36,624 nt of DNA from Bordetella parapertussis (GTDB taxonomy: Bacteria; Pseudomonadota; Gammaproteobacteria; Burkholderiales; SG8-41): contig CAMDLH010000049.1 in the NCBI GenBank assembly GCA_945901405.1, positions 1 through 36,624 of the forward strand. Direction: 5' to 3'. Numbering within the stretch: the stretch's first letter is position 1; each line of letters starts with the position of its first letter. Shown here piece after piece: positions 15,496 to 24,077 of this stretch. The notes under the pieces were generated by a model. The model was given only the letters and a program-made list of their open reading frames with translations, made no database searches and had not been told where the DNA came from. Both the position numbers and the translations under genes were made by a program.

Positions 15496-17586
15496 CTACG
15501 AGCGCTCCCGCGCGATCTGGCTGCCAGCGATGTAGCCGTGGACCAGCGCCCTGCCCAGCCCATGCTGGTTGCCGCCGCCGCTGGCCTCTCCGCCGCTGTA
15601 GAGGCCGGGGATGATCTCGCCTTGCGTATCGAGCACCTGGCCCTTGCCGTTGATGCGCAGGCCGCCGTAGGAGTCGTGCCACACCGGGCAAATCGCGGCG
15701 GCATAAAAAGGCGGCTTGTCGATCTTGTGCATCGGCGCGTCCTTGCCGCGGCCGAACTCGGGATCGGCGCCCTTGTCCACATACGAATTCCACTGCCGCA
15801 CCGTCGCGAGCAAGTGCTTTAACGGCACGCGCTGGAACTCGTGGCCCTTCTCGATCTTACGCACCAGTTCCTCGATGGTGTCGGCGCTGAAGAAATAGCC
15901 GTTGTCGGCGGTGAAGGGCGGCTTGATGTCCCAGTTGTCGCGCTCGATCGTGCCGCGGTCGAATATCGCCCACAGCGGCCCGGAGTAAAAGTGCGGGGCC
16001 TGCGAGCCCTCGTTCATCGCCATGGCGGCATCCAGCGCGGCATTGCCGTTGTACATCTTCCTCACCCACTCGGGGCTGCAATTGCGCCAGTCGCCCTGGA
16101 CGTGCTTGAGCGAGTGTGCGGGCACGCCGGCGCGCGGCCCGCCCGGCCAGATGGGACTCAAGTAGCGCTTCGCGACATCAAGCTCGTTGAAGAAGCGCTT
16201 TCCCACCTGGTTCACGGCGATCAGGTGCTCGTACGAGCTGGTGCCGAGCGTGATGCCGGTGGAGCGGCGGAACGGAAAGGTCGGGTGGCCGGGCAGCATG
16301 TCGGTGTAGGTGTCGCGCGTCGCCAGCCGCGGCGGGATGTGGAAGCTCTGGGTGATGCCGAGGTTCTGCTGCATGCCCGCAAGATTGGCGCCGATGCGCA
16401 TGCCGGCGACAATGCCGCTGCCATCCCCGCCGTTGGGCCCCAGCAGCGCCCAGCCGCTCGACACGAACGCGGGCTCGTTCCACGCGGGATAGAACATGCT
16501 GCGCAACTGCGGATTGGCGCTGTGGCCGCCGCTGCCGACGAAAATCGCCCGCCTCGCGCGGATGTTGACGCTGGCGCGGCGCTCGTCGATATTGCCGTTC
16601 TGCCACAGGCTCTCAAGCTGCGCCTTGGTGTCCGGACCGAAGCGCGGGCTGTAGCGCGCCTTGATGCCCAGCACGCGTCCGGAGATTTGCTGCTCGCGCA
16701 CGAGCTCGGTCATCTTGCGGTTGAGCATGAACTGGATGCCCTTCTCCCGCGCGCTGAATTCCAGCCCGCGCGTGAGCGCCGCGCCGTTATAGACCGCGCC
16801 GGGCGCGGCCCACTTGGCCGCACTGTCCATGAAGCGCGGCGCGAAGTGGCTCGAACTCTTGCCCTGGATACCCGCATCCTGCCGCGTGACCGTCCCCGCC
16901 TTGATGTCGGTCTTGTCGGCGAGCATGAGGAAGGCGGTTGCACGCCGCGCGCGCGAGACGCCGCCCGTCCCGTGCGTGCCCTGGATGCGCGTGAAACGCA
17001 CGTAGTTATCCATGAGGAACTGCCGCGTGGCGGGACAATTGTCGGCCCAGGCGCGATGCATCTCGCGGTCGTTGTAGCGGTAGGGTGCGTTGCCGCCCAG
17101 ATCGAGCACCGACCAGTCGGTGATGTCGCGGAACAGGAAATCAGTGTCCTCTTTCATGTCCTCCGGCTTGTGCAGCGGCGCAACCTTGAGGAATCCCTCC
17201 TTGTCGCCCTGGCCGGCGATGTCGCGCAACTGGCACGGATCGCCGCCGCCGAACGAGACCTGGGCGCCGCTGTGCAGCATCTTGCCGCCAACATCGAAGT
17301 TCTGTTCGATCACGAGCACGGTGTGCCCTGCATCGCGCGCGCGGATCGCGCAAGGCAATCCTGAAGCTCCCGATCCTATGACGACAACATCCACCTCGTA
17401 ATCCCACTTGATGCCGTCGGCGCTTGTGCCTTGCGCGGAAGGAATGCCGGCGCAAGCGCCAAGAGCCGCCGTGCCTACACTGGCGGCCACACCCTGCTTG
17501 ATGAAATCCCGCCGGCTGACCGATGTGCTCTCCTGACTCTCGTTGGAATTGCGCGTTTCGGGCTTGTTGTCTCGCTTCTTGGCCAT
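15496..17586 (-). CDS. Tat-exported FAD-dependent dehydrogenase (fumarate reductase/succinate dehydrogenase flavoprotein-like)
   Basis: A 696-residue flavoprotein. The N terminus has a twin-arginine motif SVSRRDFIK (Arg25-Arg26), then a hydrophobic region ending LGAC (Cys45), which could be a lipobox. The FAD-binding Rossmann motif is IGSGASGLPCA (70-80). Near the C terminus, PGLYSGGEASGGGNQHGLG is the second FAD contact typical of the FRD/SDH flavoprotein superfamily. It probably oxidises or reduces an organic compound in the periplasm and passes electrons to the cytochrome c encoded downstream. The ATG at 17586 has a GGGGGGTGA site. An insertion sequence begins 65 bases upstream and could alter its expression. 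The substrate is unknown. Confidence 0.87.
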   Translation of the reverse strand: MAKKRDNKPETRNSNESQESTSVSRRDFIKQGVAASVGTAALGACAGIPSAQGTSADGIKWDYEVDVVVIGSGASGLPCAIRARDAGHTVLVIEQNFDVGGKMLHSGAQVSFGGGDPCQLRDIAGQGDKEGFLKVAPLHKPEDMKEDTDFLFRDITDWSVLDLGGNAPYRYNDREMHRAWADNCPATRQFLMDNYVRFTRIQGTHGTGGVSRARRATAFLMLADKTDIKAGTVTRQDAGIQGKSSSHFAPRFMDSAAKWAAPGAVYNGAALTRGLEFSAREKGIQFMLNRKMTELVREQQISGRVLGIKARYSPRFGPDTKAQLESLWQNGNIDERRASVNIRARRAIFVGSGGHSANPQLRSMFYPAWNEPAFVSSGWALLGPNGGDGSGIVAGMRIGANLAGMQQNLGITQSFHIPPRLATRDTYTDMLPGHPTFPFRRSTGITLGTSSYEHLIAVNQVGKRFFNELDVAKRYLSPIWPGGPRAGVPAHSLKHVQGDWRNCSPEWVRKMYNGNAALDAAMAMNEGSQAPHFYSGPLWAIFDRGTIERDNWDIKPPFTADNGYFFSADTIEELVRKIEKGHEFQRVPLKHLLATVRQWNSYVDKGADPEFGRGKDAPMHKIDKPPFYAAAICPVWHDSYGGLRINGKGQVLDTQGEIIPGLYSGGEASGGGNQHGLGRALVHGYIAGSQIARERS

Positions 17587-17652
17587 GTCACCCCCCCTGG
17601 TTACGGTTCAAGCGCTGCTCGTTACCCGGTAAACAGCCCGGGCGAGATACTA

Positions 17653-18839
17653 GTACATTAACACATAACGATATATGTTTTATACTGCCGCATACCCACC
17701 CCAAGATGAGGAGTTGGCCATGCGACAGACCGAATTGCACCTTACTGCCAAGGATCGTGAGTTGATTGAATCATACCGAACGAAGGGCTTGCGCAATGTG
17801 CGTGAAGTCAATCGGGCGCATATTCTTTCTGCGCTTGACCGAGGCGTTGCGCAGGCCGATATCATGGCCGTTCTCGGCGTCGGGCCGATGGTCATCTGGC
17901 GCACGCGAGCCGCATACCTTGAGGGTGGCGCGCAATACGCGCTGCACGATGTTGCACGCCCCGGCAAGCCTCGCCAGTATGATACCGACGCCGAGGCACA
18001 AGTATCCGCCTTGGCGTGCTCGGCACCTCCGAAAGGAGCCAAGCATTGGACGTTGGTATTGCTGGAGCAGGCTGCACAAGCGCAGGCAGGAATCGGCCCT
18101 ATCAGCCGCGAGACCGTGCGCCGGCTGCTAAAAAAAACTGCCTCAAACCGTGGCGCAAGCTGATGTGGTGCATCGGCAAACTGACGACGGAGTATCGGCA
18201 GCGCATGTACGGCTTGCTCGATCTGTATGCCCTGCCGTTGCGTCCACAGGAACCCGTTGTTTGTCTGGACGAGAAGAGTAAGCAATTGATAGAGCAATCC
18301 CGCGTTCCTTTGCCCATGCGCGCCGGAATGCCGAGGCGGCAGGATTACGAATACGTGCGCGCCGGCACGTGCAATCTGTTCGTGGCGGTGGAACCCAAGG
18401 GTGGGCGGCGCACGGTCTTGGTAACCGACCGTAGGGCCAAGGTCGATTTCGTCGCTTTCGTCCAATATCTGCTCGAACATGTCTATGCCACGGCGCGCCG
18501 CGTCCGTCTGGTCATGGACAACCTCAATACCCATTTTCGCAAGTGCTTCGAAGAGGTGCTGGGCGTTAAGCAGGCGAAGGCACTTCTGCGCCGCGTTGTC
18601 TTTCACTACACCCCGAAACACGCCAGTTGGCTGAACATGGCTGAAATAGAAATCGGCATCCTGGATCGTCAGTGCCTTGACCGGCGCTTGCCGAACCGTG
18701 ATGCAATCGTGGCCGAGGTAGACGCTTGGCAGTTGCGCCGCAACGCGGATCAGCGCGGCATCGCGTGGTCGTTTACGCGGCAGGATGCCGATGCGAAATT
18801 AGCAAAACACTATATATCGTAATTAATGTGTTGTTGTAC
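17653..18839 (+). mobile_element. IS630-family insertion sequence
   Basis: A complete 1187-bp element. It is bounded by TA dinucleotides at 17651-17652 and 18840-18841, the target duplication typical of IS630/Tc1-type elements. The ends form imperfect inverted repeats: GTACATTAACACAT at the left and, read inward from the right, GTACAACAACACAT, with ACGATATAT a little further in on both sides. One transposase gene in two frames lies inside. It sits between the Tat-flavoprotein gene and a plus-strand acyl-CoA dehydrogenase gene. Confidence 0.9.
17720..18822 (+). CDS. IS630-family transposase, made by -1 frameshift
   Basis: Two overlapping frames give one 367-residue DDE transposase. The first frame carries the N-terminal helix-turn-helix region and stops at 18163. 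The second frame carries the catalytic domain with VCLDEKSKQL, VMDNLNTH and the LNMAEIEIG glutamate. Eight A residues at 18130-18137 form an A AAA AAA heptamer in the zero frame. A -1 slip there joins RRLLKK to NCLKPWRKLMWC, which matches the continuous sequence of family members. The ATG at 17720 follows GAGGAG; an earlier ATG lies in the inverted repeat. The element looks intact and possibly active. Confidence 0.88.
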
Positions 18840-18904
18840 TAGTAGTCACTGGCATTAGGTGTTGGCATTGCAACTTCAAATATTATTTTTCGCCAAACGG
18901 GACA

Positions 18905-19012
18905 TTATCCGCAACCCGTCGAATCGTCAATCGCGTCCACTTGAATTTTGCCGTTACTCCATATGATGTCAATCTCGAACACGCTCTTGAGCAGCCGCAC
19001 TTGTGGCAGAAT
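18905..19012 (-). pseudogene. Possible C-terminal remnant of an unrecognised protein
   Basis: The stretch 18842-19082, between the IS and the next gene, holds no intact gene. On the minus strand, 19012-18905 encodes a 35-residue tail ending in a TAA. It contains VFEIDIIWSNGKIQVDAIDD, which looks like real protein sequence (alternating hydrophobic residues, no codon-bias artefacts). An in-frame stop precedes it and no start is present. It may be what is left of a gene disrupted around the IS insertion. I do not recognise the family. Confidence 0.25.
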
Positions 19013-19082
19013 TCATCCCTCCTGCCGCGCCGGTGTACAGTGATGGCGAGCGGCAATAAAAATCTTCAATCCTGGAATCCGC

Positions 19083-20267
19083 TTGGACTTTCAACTACCC
19101 GAAGAATTGCGCATGATGCGCGAGACCGCCGCGCGCTTCACCAAGCGCGAGCTGATTCCGCACGAGCCGCTGGTGATCCGGCGCGAGGCCGAGCGCGGCT
19201 TCACCGATAACCCGCTATTGCCGTCGGAACTTGAAAAAGAAATACTCGCCAAGGCCAAAGCCGCGGGCCTCACGTGCATTGAGGTGCCGGAGGAATACGG
19301 CGGGCTGGGCTTAAGCATTCTCGCCAAGACCATCGTCGTCGAACAACTAAAACACAGCATTTTGTTTCCGTTCGGCTTTGCGCCGAATTTCCCCGATGTG
19401 TTCATGTTGCTGGAGTCGTGCAAGGGTGCGCAGATCGAAAAGTATCTGAAGCCCTTCCTGCGCGGCGAAACGCAGTCGTGCATCGCCATCACCGAGCCGG
19501 GCGCGGGCGCGGATGTGTCGGGCATCAAGATGCGCGCCGAGCGTCGTGGTGACAAATGGGTGTTGAATGGCGCGAAGACGTTTATCACCCACGCGCGCTA
19601 CGCCGATTTCATGATCGTGGTCACCGTCACCGACCCGGCCAAGGGCACGCGCGGCGGCATGACGACCTTTTTGCTCGACCGCAACCAGCCCGGCATCAGC
19701 GTGCCCAGCGGCTACCCGATGATCGGCGAGTACCAGCCGTATGCGGTGCACTTCGATAACGTCGAGGCGACCGACGAACAGGTGCTGGGCGAAGTCGGGC
19801 AGGCATTCGCGCCGCTGCAAGGCCGGCTCGGCCTGCGGCGTCTGGAAATCGCCGCCACCTGCGTCGGCCTTGCCACACGCTGCCTCAAGATGATGATTGA
19901 GCAGGCCAATGCGCGCAGCACCTTCGGCGCGCCGCTCGCCGAGCGCCAGGCCGTGCAGTGGTGGATCGCCGACAGCTACCGCGAAATCGAAATGACGCGG
20001 CTCGCGATGTACAAACTGGCATGGGACATCGACAACAAGAACGACGTGCGCCGCGACGCCTCCAACGTAAAAGTGCAGTCCACCGAAATGGTCGCGGCGG
20101 TGGTGGATCGCGCGATGCAGCTCTTCGGCGGCATGGGCATGTCAAAAGAACTGCCGCTCGAATTCATCTCGCGCGTGGTGCGCATCTACCGCATCGTAGA
20201 AGGCCCGAGCGAGATTCACCGCTGGGTAGTAGCACGCGACCTGCTGAAGAACGGATTACCCTGGTAA
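19083..20267 (+). CDS. Acyl-CoA dehydrogenase
   Basis: A 394-residue FAD-dependent acyl-CoA dehydrogenase. Its landmarks are VPEEYGGLGL, AITEPGAGADVSGIK, NGAKTFITHA, ARSTFGAPLAERQ and the C-terminal RIYRIVEGPSEIHRW. The last includes the glutamate (VEG) expected as catalytic base, unlike the homologue at 9059. Translation most likely starts at TTG 19083, because MDFQLPEE matches the usual N terminus; the ribosome binding site is weak. It begins a plus-strand catabolic group with a 173-aa unknown protein, an SDR and an MmgE/PrpD gene. Electrons would pass to ETF. The substrate is unknown. Confidence 0.93.
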   Translation: MDFQLPEELRMMRETAARFTKRELIPHEPLVIRREAERGFTDNPLLPSELEKEILAKAKAAGLTCIEVPEEYGGLGLSILAKTIVVEQLKHSILFPFGFAPNFPDVFMLLESCKGAQIEKYLKPFLRGETQSCIAITEPGAGADVSGIKMRAERRGDKWVLNGAKTFITHARYADFMIVVTVTDPAKGTRGGMTTFLLDRNQPGISVPSGYPMIGEYQPYAVHFDNVEATDEQVLGEVGQAFAPLQGRLGLRRLEIAATCVGLATRCLKMMIEQANARSTFGAPLAERQAVQWWIADSYREIEMTRLAMYKLAWDIDNKNDVRRDASNVKVQSTEMVAAVVDRAMQLFGGMGMSKELPLEFISRVVRIYRIVEGPSEIHRWVVARDLLKNGLPW

Positions 20268-20283
20268 CACCTAACCCCCACCG

Positions 20284-20304
20284 CCTCACGCCTCACGCCT
20301 CACG
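20284..20304 (+). repeat. Three tandem copies of the heptamer CCTCACG
   Basis: Three perfect head-to-tail copies of CCTCACG end three bases before the ATG at 20308, in the place where a ribosome binding site would sit. No Shine-Dalgarno-like sequence is visible there. Change in copy number by slippage could alter translation of the downstream gene, though nothing shows that it does. Confidence 0.7.
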
Positions 20305-20307
20305 AAA

Positions 20308-20829
20308 ATGATTTACATGGTCGAACAAACGTTCTCGATGCCGAAGCTGGAAGCCGACTGGAACGTCTGGTACATGGCCAACCTTGATGTGCTGATGGCG
20401 GTGCCGGGCTTTAAATCCGGTCAGCGTTTTCAGGTCATCGGTGCCAAGCCTTCGGAATATCTCGCGATGTACACCATCGCATCGGCGGATGTGTTCGACA
20501 GCGCCATCTACAAAAATTCCGGCGGCGGCGGCACGGCGAGCCAGCGTTTTCGCCCCGCGTATCAAGTGTGGAAACGCAATCTGCTTGATCTGGAAACCGC
20601 GCCTGAAGTTGCGATGGATCAATGCCTGCTTGTGCTCGATGCGCCGCAGCCCGCCGCTGTTGGCAACATCGCTTTCACCTGGATGCAAACCGTGGGCTTG
20701 CACAAAACAACGCCGTGGCGCGGCATCGCGGTTGTCGCCGCAAACGCATTGCCTGATCTGAACAACAAAAGCGGCATGCGCGTGCTGCACCCGATGACTC
20801 TGCAGCACCACGGCACCTATAATTCATAA
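20308..20829 (+). CDS. Uncharacterised 173-residue protein, paralogue of the gene at 33881
   Basis: I do not recognise this family by name. The product is clearly homologous to the 174-residue protein encoded at 33881-34405 on the other strand. Both begin MIY-VE--FS, then share a W--WY---LD-L--VPGF---QRF block, and an S-DVF-S--YK segment followed by glycines. The N-terminal pattern is reminiscent of small ferredoxin-like alpha/beta-barrel proteins (EthD or antibiotic-monooxygenase types), which is only a fold guess. It sits between an acyl-CoA dehydrogenase and an SDR gene, so a role in the same acyl-CoA or aromatic pathway is likely. No signal peptide is evident. Confidence 0.8.
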   Translation: MIYMVEQTFSMPKLEADWNVWYMANLDVLMAVPGFKSGQRFQVIGAKPSEYLAMYTIASADVFDSAIYKNSGGGGTASQRFRPAYQVWKRNLLDLETAPEVAMDQCLLVLDAPQPAAVGNIAFTWMQTVGLHKTTPWRGIAVVAANALPDLNNKSGMRVLHPMTLQHHGTYNS

Positions 20830-20857
20830 GTAATTGTTTTTAAAGGGTTTTTGTAGA

Positions 20858-21619
20858 ATGGATCTGGGCATCAAAGGCAAGACTGCCATCGTCACCGCGT
20901 GCAGCGGCGGGCTGGGTGAAGCCGCGGCGCGCGCGCTGGCGGCCGAGGGTGTGAACCTCGCCATGGTCGCGCGCTCCGCCGACGTACTGCGCGCGAAGGC
21001 AGCGGAGATCGCAAAGCAAAATGGCGTGCGCGTGTTGCCCATCGTCGGCGACATGCGCAGCACTGCCGACGTAGATCGCCTCATCACTGAAACGCAACGC
21101 GAATTTGGCGGAATCGATATCCTCGCTCTGAACACCGGCCGCCCGCCAGTGCCGATGCGCGAAGTGCTCGACGAAGACGACGAAGAACGCTGGCGCGAAG
21201 CCTACGAAACGCAGTTGTGGGGGGCGATACTGGTGGTGCGCAAAGTGGCGCCCATCATGATCGCGCGCGGCTGGGGCCGCATCATCGGCATCACGTCCGC
21301 GTCGGTCAAACAGCCGATGACCAAACACGGCTTGTCCACGGTGTTCCGCGCGGGGCTGACGGGTTATCTCAAGCACCTCGCCAACGAAATCGCCGCCAAG
21401 GGCGTCACCGTCAACACGATCTGCCCCGCCTCCATCGGCACCGAAGCGATGGAAAAAAGTTACGACCTAGCGGTGCGCGCGCAACAAGTGCCCATGCGCC
21501 GCATCGGCCGTCCGGAAGAATTCGGCGCCATGGTTGCATTCTTCGCCTCGCAACACGCGGGGTTTACCACGGGTGCCGCCATTCAGGTTGATGGCGGCAT
21601 GGTATTGGCAATGAGTTAA
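20858..21619 (+). CDS. Short-chain dehydrogenase/reductase with SxxxR in place of YxxxK
   Basis: A 253-residue SDR-fold protein. The NAD(P)-binding glycine motif appears as TACSGGLGEAAA (13-24), and the usual NAG region as LNTGRPP (91-97). The active-site serine is in GITSAS (144-149). The catalytic Tyr-x-x-x-Lys is replaced by Ser160-x-x-x-Arg164 in GLSTVFRAGLTG. Members with this change form a recognisable SDR subgroup, and their chemistry may differ. The C-terminal GRPEEFGAMVAF and IQVDGGM are standard. ATG 20858 is chosen over a TTG eight codons earlier because MDLGIKGK matches the usual start. It lies 16 bases before the MmgE/PrpD gene. Confidence 0.9.
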   Translation: MDLGIKGKTAIVTACSGGLGEAAARALAAEGVNLAMVARSADVLRAKAAEIAKQNGVRVLPIVGDMRSTADVDRLITETQREFGGIDILALNTGRPPVPMREVLDEDDEERWREAYETQLWGAILVVRKVAPIMIARGWGRIIGITSASVKQPMTKHGLSTVFRAGLTGYLKHLANEIAAKGVTVNTICPASIGTEAMEKSYDLAVRAQQVPMRRIGRPEEFGAMVAFFASQHAGFTTGAAIQVDGGMVLAMS

Positions 21620-21635
21620 TCACAGGAGAGCAGCC

Positions 21636-23036
21636 ATGTCCGCACCATCGCAACAAATGCTTGATTACGTAACCTCACTCACCGAGGCCGACTTGACGCC
21701 GCGGATCACGCAAGGCGCGATCGGCGCGCTGCTCGACAACCTTGGCTGCGGGCTTTACGGCGCACGCCAGCCGTGGGGCGCGATACTGTCTGAGTTCGTC
21801 ACCGGCGAGGGCGCGCGCGGGCGTGCGACGCTTTATGGCTCGCGCGAGCCGGTGTCGCCGGTGCGCGCGGCATTCGCCAACGGCACGGCCACGCACGGTT
21901 TCGAACTAGACGACATCATCCTCGGCGCACTGGCGCATCCGGGCGCGGTGGTGGTGCCCGCGGCGCTGGCCGCGGCGGAGCAATACCGTGCATCGGGTTC
22001 GCGCCTGCTGCTGGGCATCGTCGCGGGCTACGAAGTGATGGCGCGTGTAGCCGCCGCGCTAGGCTCCGATCACAACAATCGCGGCTTTCACACCACCAGT
22101 GTCGCCGGGCCGGTGGCCTCCACCGTGGCGGCGGGCATCGTCATGGGCCTCAAAATGGAGACCTTGCAAAACGCCATCGGCATCGCCTGCTCCAGCGCCA
22201 GTGGCATCAAGGCCTTCACGCAGGGTACCGGCGGCATGGTCAAGCGCACGCACGCGGGCCGTGCATCGGAAGCCGGCGTGCTCGCCTGCGAACTCGCGTC
22301 ACGCGGCTTCAGCGGCCCGCTGCAGGCCATCGACGGCAAGTTCGGTTTGCTTGAGGTCTTCGGCGGCAACGACGTGCATCTCGAATGCCTCACGCAGATG
22401 CTCGAAGGCGTGCCCGCGATCACACGCATCTGGGTGAAAGTCTACCCGTGCTGCGGCTTGATCCACACCACCGCGCACGCACTCGAGAAAATGAAACGCG
22501 AACACCGCATCAACCCGGCCGATGTCACGGGCGTGCGCGTGCGCTCGAGCAAACGCGCGGTCATTCAAAATGGCGGACGCGACGCGAGCGACACCATGAG
22601 CGCGCAATACAGCATTCCGTTTTGCGCGGGCGTCGCACTCGCCGCCGACGCGCGCGACCCGGCGTCGTTCGCGCCGGAGAATCTCGGCAACCGCGAAGTG
22701 CATCGCATCGCCGACGCGACGCAACTAGAAGTCGATGCTGGAATGGAGGCGCTCTACCCCGCGCACTTCGCCGCGCACGTCGATGTCGAGCTCAAGGACG
22801 GACGCAAATTCACCGAGAGCGTGATCGATGCGCACGGCACGCCCGCCGATCCGGTGACGCTTGCGGACCTCGAACGAAAATTTCGCGGCATGGCGGCGGC
22901 GTGCATGACGAAATCCGCGATCGACGATGTGATCATCTCGGTGCGTGCGCTGCCGGCGGCGGGCAATGTCGAAGCCTTGTCGCATGCCTTGCGCGCGGTG
23001 ACGCCGCCGGTGGTGGCCGCCTCCATTGCCGCATAA
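21636..23036 (+). CDS. MmgE/PrpD family protein
   Basis: A 466-residue MmgE/PrpD family protein related to 2-methylcitrate dehydratase and cis-aconitate decarboxylase. Family features are LLDNLGCGLYGARQPWG, THGFELDDIILGALAHPGA, the SGIKAFTQGTGGMVKRTHAG stretch and KVYPCCGLIHTTAHALEKM. A strong AGGAG site precedes the ATG. It is the second family member in the window and differs clearly from the one at 3574. It follows the SDR gene by 16 bases and is followed by a Bug receptor gene, which again pairs an acid-binding protein with an MmgE/PrpD protein. The activity is not proven by sequence. Confidence 0.92.
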   Translation: MSAPSQQMLDYVTSLTEADLTPRITQGAIGALLDNLGCGLYGARQPWGAILSEFVTGEGARGRATLYGSREPVSPVRAAFANGTATHGFELDDIILGALAHPGAVVVPAALAAAEQYRASGSRLLLGIVAGYEVMARVAAALGSDHNNRGFHTTSVAGPVASTVAAGIVMGLKMETLQNAIGIACSSASGIKAFTQGTGGMVKRTHAGRASEAGVLACELASRGFSGPLQAIDGKFGLLEVFGGNDVHLECLTQMLEGVPAITRIWVKVYPCCGLIHTTAHALEKMKREHRINPADVTGVRVRSSKRAVIQNGGRDASDTMSAQYSIPFCAGVALAADARDPASFAPENLGNREVHRIADATQLEVDAGMEALYPAHFAAHVDVELKDGRKFTESVIDAHGTPADPVTLADLERKFRGMAAACMTKSAIDDVIISVRALPAAGNVEALSHALRAVTPPVVAASIAA

Positions 23037-23073
23037 AAATACCTTTATAAACAAATACTTAAAATACACCTAC

Positions 23074-24048
23074 ATGTTGAGTGGAAAACTGATTCGTTCA
23101 ATCGCTCTCGCCTGCGCGGGCGCAAGCACCGTGCACGCGCAATCACTGGCGACATTTCCGTCGAAACCCGCGCGCATCATCGTGCCGTTCGCACCCGGCG
23201 GCGGCACCGACTTGATGGGCCGCACGCTGGCGCAGAAGCTTTCAGAGATGTGGGGCGCGCAAGTGCTGGTGGATAACCGCCCTGGCGGCGGCACGGTCAT
23301 CGGCTCCGATCTCGTCGCCAAGGCCGCGCCCGATGGCCACACCCTGCTGCTCACCGCCAACACGCACTCCACCAATCCGGCGCTGCACGCGAAGCTGCCG
23401 TACGACACGCTGCGTGATTTCGCGGGCATCACGCAGTTGGCATCGTCGCCGATGCTGGTCGCCGTGCATCCTTCGTTGCCGGTGCGCTCGATCAAGGAAC
23501 TGATCGCGCTCGCGCGCGAGCGGCCGGGGCAGTTGAGCTTTTCCACTTCCGGCAACGCCGGCCCGCAGCATCTCGCGGGTGAGCTTTTCAAGACCACGGC
23601 AGGCGTTCAGATGACGCACATTCCGTACAAAGGCAGCGCGCCGGCGATCACCGATCTCATCGCGGGCCATGTGCAGCTTACCTTTGGCAGCACCTTCAAC
23701 GTCGTGCCACAGGTAAAAGGCGGCCGCCTGCGCGCACTCGCCGTCACCACAGCAAAACGCGCGGCCCAGTTGCCCGAATTGCCCACCGTCGCCGAAGCCG
23801 GCGTGCCGGGTTACGAAGCGACGACGTGGTACGGCCTCTTCACCACCGGCGGCACGCCGCGCAACATCGTCGCCAGACTGAATACCGATGTGGTGCGCGT
23901 GCTAAAGATGCTCGACGTGATTGACCGTCTGACGCGCGACGGCTCCGACGCCGTGGGCAGCGAGCCGGCGGCCATCGACGCGCACGTGCGCGGCGAAATC
24001 GAAAAAGTGCGCCGCATCGTCAAGGCAGCGGGCATGCGGCTGGATTGA
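23074..24048 (+). CDS. Bug-family tripartite tricarboxylate transporter substrate-binding protein
   Basis: A 324-residue periplasmic carboxylate-binding protein. The signal peptide ends at VHA near residue 22, and the mature start is followed by FPSKPARIIVPFAPGGGTD. PDGHTLLL and PYKGSAPAITD are the expected family blocks. I set the start at ATG 23074; the earlier in-frame TTG at 23026 overlaps the upstream gene and would add a non-signal-like extension. The ribosome binding site is weak and the leader is AT-rich. It lies 37 bases after the MmgE/PrpD gene and before a TcuA-like flavoprotein gene, from which a repeat element separates it. Confidence 0.92.
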   Translation: MLSGKLIRSIALACAGASTVHAQSLATFPSKPARIIVPFAPGGGTDLMGRTLAQKLSEMWGAQVLVDNRPGGGTVIGSDLVAKAAPDGHTLLLTANTHSTNPALHAKLPYDTLRDFAGITQLASSPMLVAVHPSLPVRSIKELIALARERPGQLSFSTSGNAGPQHLAGELFKTTAGVQMTHIPYKGSAPAITDLIAGHVQLTFGSTFNVVPQVKGGRLRALAVTTAKRAAQLPELPTVAEAGVPGYEATTWYGLFTTGGTPRNIVARLNTDVVRVLKMLDVIDRLTRDGSDAVGSEPAAIDAHVRGEIEKVRRIVKAAGMRLD

Positions 24049-24077
24049 TTGTTGCGTCGAACATCAACACCTTTTTT

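Noticed and set aside
15841..17364. 507-codon plus-strand frame opposite the Tat flavoprotein
   Set aside because: Antisense shadow of a clear flavoprotein gene, with low-complexity composition and no recognisable domain.
18941..19210. Small plus-strand frame before the acyl-CoA dehydrogenase
   Set aside because: It overlaps the dehydrogenase start in another frame and has no homology-like pattern or ribosome binding site.
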